Shown here piece after piece: positions 25,490 through 37,199 of a stretch of DNA of 64,000 bases. The notes below the pieces were generated by a model. That model saw only the letters and a list, made by a program, of their open reading frames with translations. It did no database searches and was not told where the DNA came from. The DNA is from Glandiceps talaboti (Eukaryota > Hemichordata > Enteropneusta > Spengelidae): NCBI RefSeq assembly GCF_964340395.1, contig NC_135568.1, positions 18,770,748 to 18,834,747 of the forward strand. Reading direction: 5' to 3'. The position numbers and the translations under genes were made by a program. Each line of letters starts with the position of its first letter. Position 1 is the stretch's first letter.

Positions 25490-25508
25490 TTGGCCACTAG
25501 GGGCGCTA
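25490..25508 (+). promoter_or_regulatory. Consensus-like CTCF motif
   Basis: TGGCCACTAGGGGGCGCTA is present exactly. It agrees base for base with the long vertebrate CTCF consensus (TGGCCASYAGRKGGCRSTA type). It sits between the LINE 3' end and the 27-bp minisatellite. Binding is inferred from the motif, since CTCF and its zinc fingers are conserved across bilaterians. Confidence 0.45.
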
Positions 25509-25655
25509 TTCAGATTTTTTCAAAATTCAAGAAGTTGCAGTACATTTTTAAAACTCAATAGTATTCAAGGCAAGATTTTTTTGTACATTTTGATATGTAA
25601 TTTTCACAGACTGTTTTATGCTCTTTTGCATGATAAGTAGTTGATCTAATTGTGA

Positions 25656-27345
25656 TGACAATATCTACCACGATATAGAACATTATAATGTCTACCACGA
25701 TATAGAACATTATAATGTCTACCATCATATAGAACATTACAATGTCTACCATCATATAGAACATTATAATATCTACCACGATATAGAACATTATAATGTC
25801 TACCACGATATAGAACATTACAATGTCTACCATCATATAGAACATTACAATGTCTACCATCATAAAGAACATTACAATGTCTACCATTATATAGAACATT
25901 ACAATGTCTACCATCATATAGAACATTACAATGTCTACCATTATATAGAACATTACCATGTCTACCATCATATAGAACATTACAATGTCTACAATGATAT
26001 AGAACATTACAATGTCTACCATCATATAGAACCTTACAATGTCTACCATCATATAGAACATTACAATGTCTACCATCATATAGAACATTACAATGTCTAC
26101 CAGGATATAGAACATTACCATGTCTACCACGATATAGAACATTACAATGTCTACCATCATATAGAACATTACAATGTTTACCACGATATAGAACATTACA
26201 ATGTCTACCATCATATAAAACATTACAATGTCTACCATCATATAGAACATTACAATGTCTACCACGATATAGAACATTACAATATCTACCATCATATAGA
26301 ACATTACAATGTCTACCATCATATAGAACATTATAATGTCTACCATCATATAGAACATTACAATGTCTACCATCATATAGAACATTACAATGTCTACCAC
26401 GATATAGAACATTACAATATCTACCATCATATAGAACATTACAATGTCTACCATCATATAAAACATTACAATGTCTACCATCATATAGAACATTATAATG
26501 TCTACCATCATATAAAACATTACAATATCTACCATCATATAGAACATTATAATGTCTACCATCATATAGAACATTACAATGTCTACCATCATATAGAACA
26601 TTACAATGTCTACCACGATATAGAACATTACAACGTCTACCATCATATAGAACATTACAATGTCTACCACGATATAGAACATTACAACGTCTACCATCAT
26701 ATAGAACATTACAATGTCTACCACGATATAGAACATTACAATGTCTACCATCATATAGAACATTACAATGTCTACCACGATATAGAACATTACAATGTCT
26801 ACCATCATATAGAACATTACAATGTCTACCATCATATAGAACATTACAATGTCTACCATCATATAGAACATTACCATGTCTACCATCATATAGAACATTA
26901 CAATATCTACCATCATCTAGAACATTGCAATATCTACCACGATATAGAACATTACAATGTCTACCATCATATAGAACATTACAATGTCTACCATCATATA
27001 GAACATTACAATGTCTACCATCATATAGAACATTGCAATATCTACCACGATATAGAACATTACAATATCTACCATCATATAGAACATTACAATGTCTACA
27101 ATGATATAGAACATTACAATATCTACCATCATATAGAACATTACAATGTCTACCATCATATAGGACATTACAATATCTACCATCATAAAGAACATTACAA
27201 TGTCTACCATCATATAGGACATTACAATATCTACCATCATATAGAACATTACAATATCTACCACGATATAGAACATTACAATGTCTACCATCATATAGAA
27301 CATTACAATGTCTACCATCATAAAGAACATTACAATGTCTACCAT
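25656..27345. repeat. 27-bp minisatellite, about 62 units
   Basis: The unit is CATTACAATGTCTACC then ATCATATAGAA, with a common variant ACGATATAGAA. The 27-bp period is a multiple of three and the minus strand is stop-free, giving a hydrophobic nonapeptide (MMVDIVMFY) over 453 and 212 codons (25555-26916, 26917-27555). The two frames are separated only by one unit in which TATA became TCTA, creating a stop. The open frame is a by-product of the repeat. Confidence 0.95.
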
Positions 27346-27357
27346 CTTGGTAAGGTA

Positions 27358-27447
27358 CTCATGGGAGGGGAGGGGTGGGGAATAGGCAAAGCTGTTATGG
27401 GAGGGGAGGGGTGGGGAATAGGTAAAACTGTTATGGGAGGGGAAGGA
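27358..27447 (+). repeat. 36-bp G-rich tandem repeat with G-quadruplex potential
   Basis: About 2.4 copies start at 27361 and 27397, each with ATGGGAGGGGAGGGGTGGGG followed by AATAGG. Each copy has four runs of three or more G, so either could fold as a G-quadruplex. It directly abuts the end of the 27-bp minisatellite. Confidence 0.8.
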
Positions 27448-28310
27448 TGTGGACATATATGGCAGTTGTTTACTTGTAGAACAATCCAGAATGATGCATT
27501 CTGGGACAATCATTTGTGTAGAACACACAAAGGTAAATTTGAGACACTCTCTCACTCTTATAGTTTCATAAACTGCTCTTTATATACTCTGCACACAGGT
27601 AAAACACATGCACATGAAATTTATCTTTGTGAATCTTTTAATATTTCCAAGTTATGTCATCCAAAGACTAAGTACATACAGTGTATAGTGGCATACTTCT
27701 AAAGTGTATAACCACAGTGGTACTCAGTTAATCTCCAAATTATATTACATTGTTGATTTAATGTTTTCAACACCATGTCAGGTTTATCAATATCATATAC
27801 AGTAAAATAATTCGTCTAATAACTAAGAGTAGCTTGCCCTCAGACTTACTTCCAGGCTTGGGACTGGCTAAGTTATTAAATGAAAATAAATAACTTTCTA
27901 TCCACTATCATAACACGGCAAAGCCAAACTGCCAATCACCCCCCAACCAACATGTTGGTTCAGGTCAGAGTCATATGGACTGGGACTGGGACTGCAGATC
28001 AATATAACACTGAACCACTATCTAATAGTTCTAACTTAGTCCACTGGGAGACAATGGACATTACATTCAACATAGTCTGACTGTGTTGTGTAGTTCCCTA
28101 CCATAAGTATAACCTGAACTTTTTAGTATGGTGGTGTTTTTTTTTCACACTAAACATGGTACTTTTTATCTTTATGTGGCCGGCCACTATACATCTTCAT
28201 CACACTGGCATTGGTTTTCTGAAAAAAAGCCCTTTTGAAATATTATTAATAGCAGAACTGCAAATAAAGTTTTATAAATAAAATCATTTGAAATTACTTT
28301 TCATTAAGGG
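27448..28310. other. Non-coding stretch without a recognised feature
   Basis: Unique-looking AT-rich sequence. The open frame at 27361-27702 begins in the G-rich tandem repeat and has no recognisable domain. I see no RNA gene or element. Confidence 0.4.
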
Positions 28311-28314
28311 ATCG

Positions 28315-28450
28315 GTCAGTTTCTTCGGCCGGGGGGGGGGGGGTCACTGTGTTTTTGAAATTGGCAGTAGGGGTGGGGGGTCATGCTGTTTTCAAAATTG
28401 TGGATAGGGGGGTCATTGTGTTTTGGATTGTGATGGAAGAAAAAAATCCT
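28315..28450 (+). repeat. G-rich dispersed repeat fragment
   Basis: GGTCAGTTTCTTCGGCC is followed by a G-run and GGTCA, GGGGTCATG and GGGGTCATTG words spaced by GTTTTNAAAATT-like segments. The same arrangement occurs at 29790-29945 and, on the opposite strand, at 33345-33440. It appears to be a piece of the same dispersed family. Confidence 0.6.
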
Positions 28451-28754
28451 TTTTCTACAATGGCATATAGCCTTGTCTGAAATGTGGTACATGTAAATAT
28501 TTGTTCTTATACCTGTTTCTTACATGAATTCTTTAATATTCCTTATTAGTTCAAGCATAACTATAATACATGTATTACCTAGCTACCACACTAGTTACAG
28601 AACATGTCATGCAAATGCTTGGCTGTTTCACAATCAGTGCTTCACTTATATTGCACTTTGGGGCAAAAGTGAACTTGAAGGTTTCATAATGGTAATCTTC
28701 ATAGATAGTTTATAAAAGTAGTTAATCTAAAATGTTCCCTACTAGTCACTATGA

Positions 28755-29950
28755 ACTTGTCAGAAGGGATTAATACACTTTCTATTTTGGACACATGTTA
28801 TTGACACTACAAATCACCACATCTCATCAGATTCCAGTTTCTATTATACACTAGGTATGACCACCTAAAGTTCTCTAACATACCGGTGACTTTACTATAC
28901 ATGCAATATTAATGCCACTATACCAATGTTATGGGCCCATTTTTATGTGACATGGGAAATTCATTTAAAACTTACATTTACGTTAGCTATTCGAAGCTTG
29001 GAAATATTACCTCAAAGGTTATGAATAACCTAAACATTGCCTTAATAGAAGCAAAAAACTCCATATCTGCCAGGGGAAAACCCCCAAGGACTCCCTCACC
29101 CTCAGAGGTCACTCATGCATTCAACCATCAATCAGATGCACCAACAATCTTTTTACTGTCATAATGGTATTAAACTTTTCTTAAATATTTTCACCTAATT
29201 CTAATTTGAGATGATATTGTCTTTTAAAGATGTGAAATGTTTGCCAAGGTAGTCTAAAATTGCCTTAAACTCCAAATCTCCCCTACCAATGATACTACCA
29301 TTAGATGTGCTGACCTTTACTACATGTATATGATGATGCCATTTAAACTGTTTAAAGAACATATTTCAACGGCATGTAAGTTATAAAGAATAGTTTCTGA
29401 TACTTGATGGTGCTGTCTTGTAAAGCATTGATTGAGTTATTGCTTGAAAAGGTCTGAATAGCCTAAAAATTGGTTTTTAAGAGTAAAAATCCTCCAGGGC
29501 TTCTAGAGGGAGACCCCCTTGGACCCCCACATGAGGTGGACATAATATCCCAGTCTGGAGTTCTTCCCCTCTTACTGTCAAGATGCTATCAAAGTATATT
29601 TCAAAAGTATTTCAACCCTGTGTAGTTGCTTTTTACATGTTGGAATATATTTACCCTGTGTAGTCAATAATTATAATTATGATAGTGCTAACCGGGATGT
29701 TATAAAGTAGATGCAAGATAATCAAGCAGTCCACACTGAGTCACGATCAAAAAATACCTGTCATGTGAATATCATATATATATATATGGGGGGGTGGGGG
29801 GGGGGGGGGGGTCATCATATTTTAGAATTAAGTGATAGGGGGGTCAGCCTGTTTTTGGTTTTACAGATAGGGGGGGGGGGGGTCAGTGACGTTTTGTTGG
29901 CCCAATTCAAGAATCCACCCCCCAGGCTGAAGAAACTGACCGGTATAAGT
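28755..29950 (+). mobile_element. G-rich dispersed element, copy I (inverted partner at 33345-34310)
   Basis: This segment aligns, as reverse complement, with 33345-34310. Shared landmarks in order are CAGAAGGGAT, TAGGTATGACC.CCTAAAG, ACTTTACTATACATGCAATAT, TCGAAGCTT, TATGAATAACCTAAA, GAGTAAAAATCCTC, AGGGCTTC, TTACTGTCAAGATGCTAT, GTTGCTTTTTACA and finally GTCAGTGAC with GTTGGCCCA. Internal sub-repeats of roughly 200 bp (each with a GAATAGCCTAAA to GTAAAAATCCTC core) are visible. It ends in G-runs and GAAACTGACCGGT. Coding capacity is not apparent, so it is classed as an unidentified interspersed element. Confidence 0.7.
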
Positions 29951-30025
29951 CTATAATGCTCTGCTACTAATATTTGCATCGAGCACTGTTCTCTCCAGCA
30001 AGATCAACTCTTACATTCTGATGAA

Positions 30026-30054
30026 TATGTATGTATGTATGTATGTATGTATGT
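30026..30054. repeat. (ATGT)n microsatellite
   Basis: A short perfect tetranucleotide run. Confidence 0.9.
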
Positions 30055-31341
30055 GTAACAAAGTAAAAAAGTACCTAAATCTAATCTATGGGTTTACCAC
30101 ATAGATGGTAAAAGTTCAATGTCTTGACCTTGTTTGATGTCATAGGATGCATCCTGGCATTCCCTTAATTGTCATGCGCACTAAGAACTTTGTCACACAC
30201 TTCTCAAGACAAAAGGCAGTGAACAACGTTCAAGACGTGTCTAGTTTTCATCCTTGAAATCTAGCAGGTTAGTGTACTCATCAGTAATTATACTTTTCTA
30301 ATTATTGTTATAGAGAAAGTTGTCTAACTTGATGATACTCTTATTTGACTCAATTCAATGTAAACCTATTTCTTTACTTTTTTAAGTAATGACAATTGTA
30401 CTTGTTATAAGTTTGCATCTTATCTTTGTCATCTTTGATGTAGTTCACTATAGTCTTTTTGTCATCTTTGATGTAGTTCACTATAGTTTTGTGTAATTGT
30501 ATTGTAAATACTTGCTTCCATTTTATGAGTTTATATGTTTCAAGTGCCGAGTCCGACACTATTGGTAACGGCAGAGATGAGTAGTTTTCTGACAAAGCTT
30601 CCAACTTCCGTTGACTGCTAATAGCCATACCAGAGATTCTATTACTCATATAATGTCAATTCCATCCAGCAGGCGATACCTAATACTGTTTGCCACCCAA
30701 GAGTGTATGTAGTGAAGGATGACATTGATCTCGGGTGAAAGTAGATATATACCTCAGCCAAGGGTATGTTGATACACAATTGTACAACTTGTAATCTTTG
30801 TAGTCAATTAAGTCTTTTGTAATATTTCATTTCCATAACTTTGACCGTTTTATTATAAATAATCATGTACTTATTAAGTAGACAAGAATAGAAGAAAACT
30901 AGTGCCGATAATGTTCAATTCACCACTTTAAAGTTGCGTATTACATCCTGGATTACTGTGACAGTTGGAGATGAGAGAACAGCTGCTAAACTCTTCGTTT
31001 ACACTGTTGCTATCATGACACACCCAGTGTAGTCTGTCTAGTGAGAGATCATTTATAATCATTATGTTTGCTTTGAGTTTAACTGACAACAAGCCAGACC
31101 ATAGCAACCTACTGCTAAGTTTCAATTAACACCTCATTGTATTTCACTTTGTTTATATATGCAGGTCTTTTGGTGTCTTTGAGGTCATTGAGGTCTCTTA
31201 GGTCACCTCTTTTTGTGACATGCCTTTGGACTTCCTTTGTGTGTATAACATTCCACTGTACAAATAGTCTCATCGGAAAATAAAAGAACATGTTGGCACT
31301 TATATAAACATCTGTGTGTCCATCATTTATCCCTGCGTTTC

Positions 31342-31342
<1 letters not shown>
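30055..31342. other. Non-coding stretch
   Basis: A direct repeat of CATCTTTGATGTAGTTCACT occurs at about 30429 and 30461 (period about 32 bp). Otherwise no supported feature; the minus-strand frames are short and unrecognised. Confidence 0.4.
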
Positions 31343-31372
<30 letters not shown>

Positions 31373-31472
31373 GGTATGTATGTATGTATGTATGTATGTA
31401 TGTAGGTATGTAGGTATGTATGTATGTATGTATGTATGTATGTATGCATGCATGTAGGTAGGTAGGTAGGTG
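31343..31472. repeat. (GTAT)n / (GTAG)n microsatellite
   Basis: About 130 bp of GTAT units with interspersed GTAG, ending in GGTAGGTAGGTAGG. The corresponding His/Thr/Tyr open frame on the minus strand is a repeat artefact. Confidence 0.95.
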
Positions 31473-31989
31473 TGTTTCTTCAGTTCTTGTGTTTTTGCGA
31501 TGGCCAAGACAGCCTAGGAATAGTATATGTGCATAGCTATTTGTACAATATGTATACACATATAGTATTCATGGATATCAATTATTCAACATTATCTTAT
31601 ACTGTTTAAACACTGTGTTCCAGTATGAAAAGGTATATAATAGGTAAAGTAATTATTGGAATTTGTCCAGTAAATCTCTCTCTGGCTTTCCATGCAATAA
31701 AATAGTTTAGTGTTTGGCCTGCGCTTTTGTTTGTCTTTTGTAAGATTTCAACATGAAAGGGGAAAAAACAAACCTTTAAAATATTGTTCTCATCCAGTAC
31801 ATGGTTATTGTTGACTAGCACGATGCATCACTATGTATACCTATGTAAGGTCTTACCCTTCTCAATTTACGACCACCGTAAATTTCTGCACAGAAACCAA
31901 ACTTTGTTAAAACACAAAGGCTTGGTTCCAGATCGAAGGCTAGGTTTTCTTAGCGTTGGACCCCAGGTGTAAAGTATATCCATTAATTT

Positions 31990-32400
<411 letters not shown>

Positions 32401-32588
32401 ATTCATATTCATTTTTTATTGATTTTTTATTGACGTTTAAAAAGAACATTGCAAGAAACATATGTACAGTTAAATAAATACATAATTAAACTTCACTTTA
32501 CAAACAACCAACAGAAAGTCATATTACTTACAGCTGTAAGTAATAAAAATAAAATACAAAAAGAGTTTTAAAATATATATACTAAACG

Positions 32589-32949
32589 ATGTATTTGATG
32601 AAACAAGCAAAATGTGTGTTTAGAGAAGCAGGACTCCTACATATTTTTGAGTCTAGAAATGACCAAAGTGTTAGTATCAATGTTATTTTAGAGCAAGCAA
32701 AACAGAAACTGAAATCAAACGAACTGGTAAATTGGAGAATTAATTGGACAATGTTGTTGAAGACGAACTTCATTTTGTTTTTGATTGTAGACTGTATAAT
32801 GATATACGGCCACGGTTTATGAAGGCAATTACTGGTACAAAACCAAGTGAGAAACTTGCGCAACTATTCTCAAGAAACCACATTAAATCATTCTCGAAGT
32901 GTTTATATCAAATGTTCATGAGAAGAAGGAAAGCAATTTCAGTTACATA
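32589..32949 (+). pseudogene. LINE reverse-transcriptase polyprotein C-terminal remnant
   Basis: Two overlapping frames give one decayed protein. The first (from 32589) has QAKQKLKSNELVNWRINWTM, the linker type seen after LINE reverse transcriptase. After a frameshift near 32744-32755 the second gives VVEDELHFVFDCRLYNDIRP and ends KCLYQMFMRRRKAISVT with TAA at 32948-32950. The pattern EDExHFxFxCxxYxxIR followed by a short basic end is characteristic of LINE polyprotein C-termini. The Cys pair usually found just before it is missing. This element differs from the LINE at 24.5 kb. Confidence 0.7.
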
Positions 32950-32950
32950 A

Positions 32951-33135
32951 GGGGTAGACCATTCGATATCGGGGGGGGGGGGGGCTTGGAAGATTGGTGG
33001 AGAGTCATTATTTTTTTCCCCACCTGCTTGCCTGAGAATTATTTTTTTTCTCCTTCGCTTATGCTGGCAACTTTTTTTTTCTTTGCTTCTTTGAGATATC
33101 CGGATTTTTTTTTACGTCAATGTTGAACACCTACT
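32951..33135 (+). repeat. G-rich 'GGTAGACCATTCGATATC' repeat, copy 1
   Basis: GGGGTAGACCATTCGATATC is followed by a G-run and GCTTGGAAGATTGG. The reverse complement of the same arrangement (CTTCCAAGC, C-run, GATATAAAATGGTCCACCCC) occurs at about 34527-34575. These are two inverted copies of a second dispersed G-rich family, bracketing the first family. Confidence 0.6.
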
Positions 33136-33344
33136 TTTATTGCCACAATTTTCTGTTTGGTTTTCACACAGGGTAATACAGAGAGTAAAAAGATACTGTT
33201 CTATCACACAAAGATTTTATTTAGAAAACTACATATTTCATACATGTTTGATTTTCACATCATTGACAGTTTTTATGCCATGGTATGATGACACACTGAA
33301 AATACAAATCGGAAACTTGATTGGTGAGCTAAAACATTCAGATA

Positions 33345-34310
33345 GACTGGTCAGTTTCTCCAGCTTGGGGGGATGGGAGGGGGTGGGGGTGGTGTCAGTG
33401 TTTTTTTCCACTGGGCCAACAAAAAGTCACTGACCCGAGTGAATAAAGTTTCATAACATCTGACAGTAAGCTGTAAAGGATACTGGGATATGTGCACCTC
33501 TTGTGTGAGTGTGTGTGAATGGGGGGGGGGGGGTTTCTAGGGGGTCTCTCCCTAGAAGCCCTGGAGGATTTTTACTTCTAAAGGCAATGTTTAGGCTATT
33601 CAAACTTTCAGACAATAATTTGCAAGCTTTACAAGACTCTAACATGTAAAAAGCAACTGCATAAGGTTGAAACATTTTTTAAATAAAGTTTCATTGCATC
33701 TTGACAGTAAGAGGTGGAGGAAAGAACTTTGATTTGAAACTGGAACATGTATACCTCTTATGGGGGAGATGGGTTCTAGGGGGTCTCCCCCTTGAAGCCC
33801 TAGAGGATTTTTACTCTTAAAGCCAATTTTTAGGCTATTATTAACAGACACTTTCAGACAATAATTTGAAAGCTTTACAAAACAACTCTAACAATTGTAA
33901 AAAGCAACTACACATGCTTGAAAACATTTTTGAAATAAAGTTTCATAGCATCTTGACAGTAAGAGTTGGAGGGAAGGACTTTGATTTGAGGCTTGGAGAT
34001 CTGCAGTTTTTTGTTTCTATTTAGGTAATTTTTAGGTTATTCATAGCCTCTGAGATATATATTGCAAAGCTTCGAAAAGCTAAAAGTAAATATAACTTTT
34101 TAAATAAGTTTTCCATATTATAAAAGTGGGCCTGTAACATTTTTATAGGGGCATTGATATTGCATGTATAGTAAAGTTACTGATGTGTTAGAGCACTTTA
34201 GGAGGTCATACCTAGAGTACAATAGAACCTTGAATTTGAGTTGTGGTGTCGATACATGTAGTGTCCGAAATAGGAAGTATATTCATCCCTTCTGGCAAAT
34301 TCACACTGAA
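33345..34310 (-). mobile_element. G-rich dispersed element, copy II (inverted partner of 28755-29950)
   Basis: Reverse complement of the copy at 28755-29950, with matching landmarks throughout. It shows at least three internal sub-repeats, each carrying a GAGGATTTTTACT core (about 33563, 33804 and an older relic near 34010) and AATAAAGTTTCAT (about 33444, 33684, 33935). The G-rich end (33365-33395) carries the TGGGCCAACAAAAAGTCACTGACC landmark region at 33410-33437. No protein is recognisable. Confidence 0.7.
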
Positions 34311-34522
34311 GAGATGAGAACAATTTAGATTTAGTTCTTTTATAGACTATCTAATAGTATGAAGATTACGATAACAAAATCTTCAAGTTCAATTTTGCCC
34401 CAATCTGATTAAAATCCGATGTAGATGTCGGCTTATCGTTCATTGCTATTTTACCCTTGTTATTTTGCCTGAATTGACCTTCTTGGTACATGTTTACATT
34501 TTTTAGCCTGATCGCCTCCTCT

Positions 34523-34640
34523 ACGGAAATCTTCCAAGCCCCCCCCCCCCCCGATATAAAATGGTCCACCCCTAATCCTCCTCATTAGAAATAGTGGTTC
34601 ATGTTTGATCTGTTGTTGTTGTTGTTGTTGTTGTTCTAAC
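34523..34640. repeat. C-rich repeat (inverted copy of 32951-33135) and (TTG)n
   Basis: A C-run with GATATAAAATGGTCCACCCC, inverted relative to the copy at 32951, is followed by a short (TTG)n run at 34610-34635. Together with the elements at 28.7 and 33.3 kb it makes this interval rich in inverted repeats. Confidence 0.65.
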
Positions 34641-35035
34641 GTCACCATCAACACCAACAACACCAACGATTATTTGAGGGGAAAAGCGATAGGCTTACGA
34701 TTGATATTTTTTCTTGAATACCACCATGTGGAGACACTTTTGGTACAAGTGACTCATAAGCCAATTACTTGGCTGGGGTTTCACATAATTACTACTTGTA
34801 TATTACAAAGAATTTTCTCTTTGAGTACTTTATGTACGTGTATACTTTTGTACGTGAAACTGTGTCACTATAATAAAATACTATCTATCTATCTATCTGT
34901 ATATATACTTACCACAGAACTGGAGACCCACCAATGAAGAGGAGGTCAGTCTCTTCAAAATATTTGGGTTAGAAGAACTGTATGGTTCATGATATTATTT
35001 ATATATAGAACCTCAGTGTTGAGTTGTTATACTTA

Positions 35036-35300
35036 CTAGATAGATAGATAGATAGGTAGAATTAATATATTAATAATACTAGATAGGTAGATAGGTAGAT
35101 CTTTCTACCTACCTATCTATCTATCTAGTAAGTATCTATATATGTAGGTATATATATGTATATATACTTACTAGATAAATACATAGGTAGGTAGATACAT
35201 ACATACATTCATACATACATACATACATACATACATACATACATACATACATACATACATACATACATGCATACATGCATAGGTAGATAGATATATAGAT
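35036..35300. repeat. (TAGA)n, (ATAC)n and inverted tetranucleotide repeats
   Basis: GATA and GGTA units at 35036-35100 are followed by the inverse (CTACCTACCTATC) and a (CATA)n run at about 35200-35275. The central part (ACTAGATAGGTAGATAGG to CCTATCTATCTATCTAGTA) can fold as a hairpin. Confidence 0.9.
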
Positions 35301-35310
35301 TGATTGATTA

Positions 35311-35949
35311 CAGTAAAAACACACCATCCTGGCCCAATCGGTATAGAGTCTTCCCATCCTGGCCTATTTGGTATAAAGTAAAACATATCACCCTGGCCTA
35401 TTTGGTATACAGTAAAACATATCACCCTGGCCTATTTGGTATACAGTAAAATATACCATCCTGGCCCATTTGGTATACAGTAAAACATACCATCCTGGCC
35501 TATTTGGTATACAGTAAAACATACCATCCTGGCCCATTTGGTATACAGTAAAACACACCATCCTGGCCTATTTGGTATAATACAGTAAAACATACCATCC
35601 TGGCCTATTTGGTATACAGTAAAATATACCAACCTGGCCTACTTGGTATAAAGTAAAACATATCACCCTGGCCCAATTGGTATAAATCAAGACTTAACAT
35701 CCTGGCCTATTTGGTATACAGTAAAACACACCATCCTGGCCCAATCGGTATAAATCAAGACTTAACATCCTGGCCTATTTGGTATACAGTAAAACATACC
35801 ATCCTGGCCTATTTGGTATACAGTAAAACATACCATCCTGGCCTATTTGGTATAAAGTAAAACATATCACCCTGGCCCAATCGGTATAAATCAAGACTTA
35901 ACATCCTGGCCCATTTAGTATACAGTAAAACATACTCACTATTTGGTAA
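35311..35949. repeat. 34-bp minisatellite
   Basis: About 18 units of CATCCTGGCCTATTTGGTAT and ACAGTAAAACATAC, with variants TGGCCCAATCGG and TAAATCAAGACTTAA. The minus-strand open frame at 35432-35632 is a repeat product. Confidence 0.93.
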
Positions 35950-36010
35950 AATCAACGCATTATGGACAGACATGTCACCTCCATTAATTGGATCAGTGAA
36001 TGTTTACACT

Positions 36011-36250
36011 TTGTATTACTTTAAGTAGCCTATATGAAATTAGTTTGTATCACTTTAAGTAGCCCATATCAACTCAGTTTGTCAAATTTTAAGCTGTCTA
36101 TATCAACTCAGTTTGTAGTACTTTAAGTATAATATATCAACTCAGTTTGTAGTATTTTAATTAGCTGTTATCATCTTGATCAGTCTGTATTAGTTTAAGA
36201 AACCTCTACTAACTTAGCTTGCATAAGTTTAAGTAGTCTATATCCAATAT
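36011..36250. repeat. Degenerate 33-34-bp tandem repeat
   Basis: Units with TTTGTATNACTTTAAGTAG and CCTATATCAACTCAG recur at 36011, 36045, 36079 and 36112 and then decay. The period equals that of the adjacent 35.3-35.95 kb array although the sequences differ. Confidence 0.75.
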
Positions 36251-36769
36251 ATGATGTACATGTAGTTGTTGTCAAATTGTCTGATGTCGTTTTCACCCAA
36301 CGTATGTGATTTATCTAAGATTGAAAGTCGTCAAACGCAGGGGTACATGTAATGAAGTGGTCAGCCATTATTATGTTGTACGCCACCAACACTTTTATTC
36401 ACCCCAAACACACACATACTTCACCATGCATGCGTATAACTCTAAGAAGATGAACACAAAAGCCTTATTTAATACAAAAATAATCAGTTTATTTTTCAAA
36501 ATAAATATAACAGTAGGTATTTATTTACAGAAATTCAGAGAACGGTATTCAAAATATATAATGTATTAATACTATTATGTACACATCATTAAATTACAAA
36601 TATATATAATTATATAATTATATACTATAGGTTTATTGCATCACATGCAATACAAACACAATAATTGACATTATTTTTCTTTGACTGTGAAAGTATACAT
36701 AGTGCCATTAGTGGCCAGTATCTTATTCTTGATATTATCAATAACTTTTTTTCTTTTTTTTACATTTTT

Positions 36770-37195
36770 TGTGTGCTGGGAATTGCTCCCAGTGATTTTC
36801 TGTTATGCAGACATATACACACAAACACACAATGCTACAGAGATCCATTCAGGTTTAGGACTACGTGACAGGGCTCTGTTGCATGCTTCACATCATGTTG
36901 CTGTGGAACTGTCAAGGCTTTCCGAGGCAGTCCACAGGCTATGATCCCGGAGTCACTCAGGCCTGGCAAACATAGCACCCCGACATAGCACATGAGGGCT
37001 CCGTGTGAGTAATCGTCCCCGACTTTTCGAGTCACTACTCGGCTGAGTGATACAGCCTACCCATCGAGTCTGTAGAACACTCACCCTGGGTTTGGGTCGG
37101 TCACAGAAAAATCCCCTGTTTCCAGTGGGATTCGAACGCATGACCTCCTGACTGCTAATCCTGTGCGCTAACCACTATGCTACAGGGAGCCAGTT
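36770..37195 (-). mobile_element. tRNA-derived SINE
   Basis: On the minus strand, the 5' head at about 37195-37115 reads GGCTCCCTGTAGCATAGTGG then TTAGCGCACAGG and GTTCGAATCCCACTGG. TAGCATAGTGG fits the pol III A box and CGTTCGAATCCC the B box, at tRNA-like spacing. A body of about 330 bp follows (containing CTCGATGGGTAGGC, GACTCGAAAAGTCGGGG and a Cys/Gly-coding-like GC-rich core) and runs into a GT-rich end near 36830. It is more GC-rich than its surroundings. I treat it as a SINE rather than a functional tRNA because the anticodon arm does not fold convincingly. Confidence 0.75.
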
Positions 37196-37199
37196 AACT

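Noticed and set aside
25555-27555. Hydrophobic MMVDIVMFY-repeat frames that look like a membrane protein
   Set aside because: Arise from a 27-bp minisatellite; no unique coding sequence is continuous with them.
34918-34991. Candidate terminal exon: TTACCACAG followed by NWRPTNEEEVSLFKIFGLEE and a stop
   Set aside because: The splice acceptor looks acceptable and the peptide is non-repetitive, but I find no partner exon and no family; 24 codons are not enough.
35311-35949. CRISPR-like regular repeats
   Set aside because: Units are directly adjacent with no unique spacers; the context is an animal genome. The same holds for the other arrays.
37115-37195. Possible functional tRNA gene on the minus strand
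   Set aside because: A and B boxes are good, but the anticodon stem does not pair well and about 330 bp of SINE body follows.
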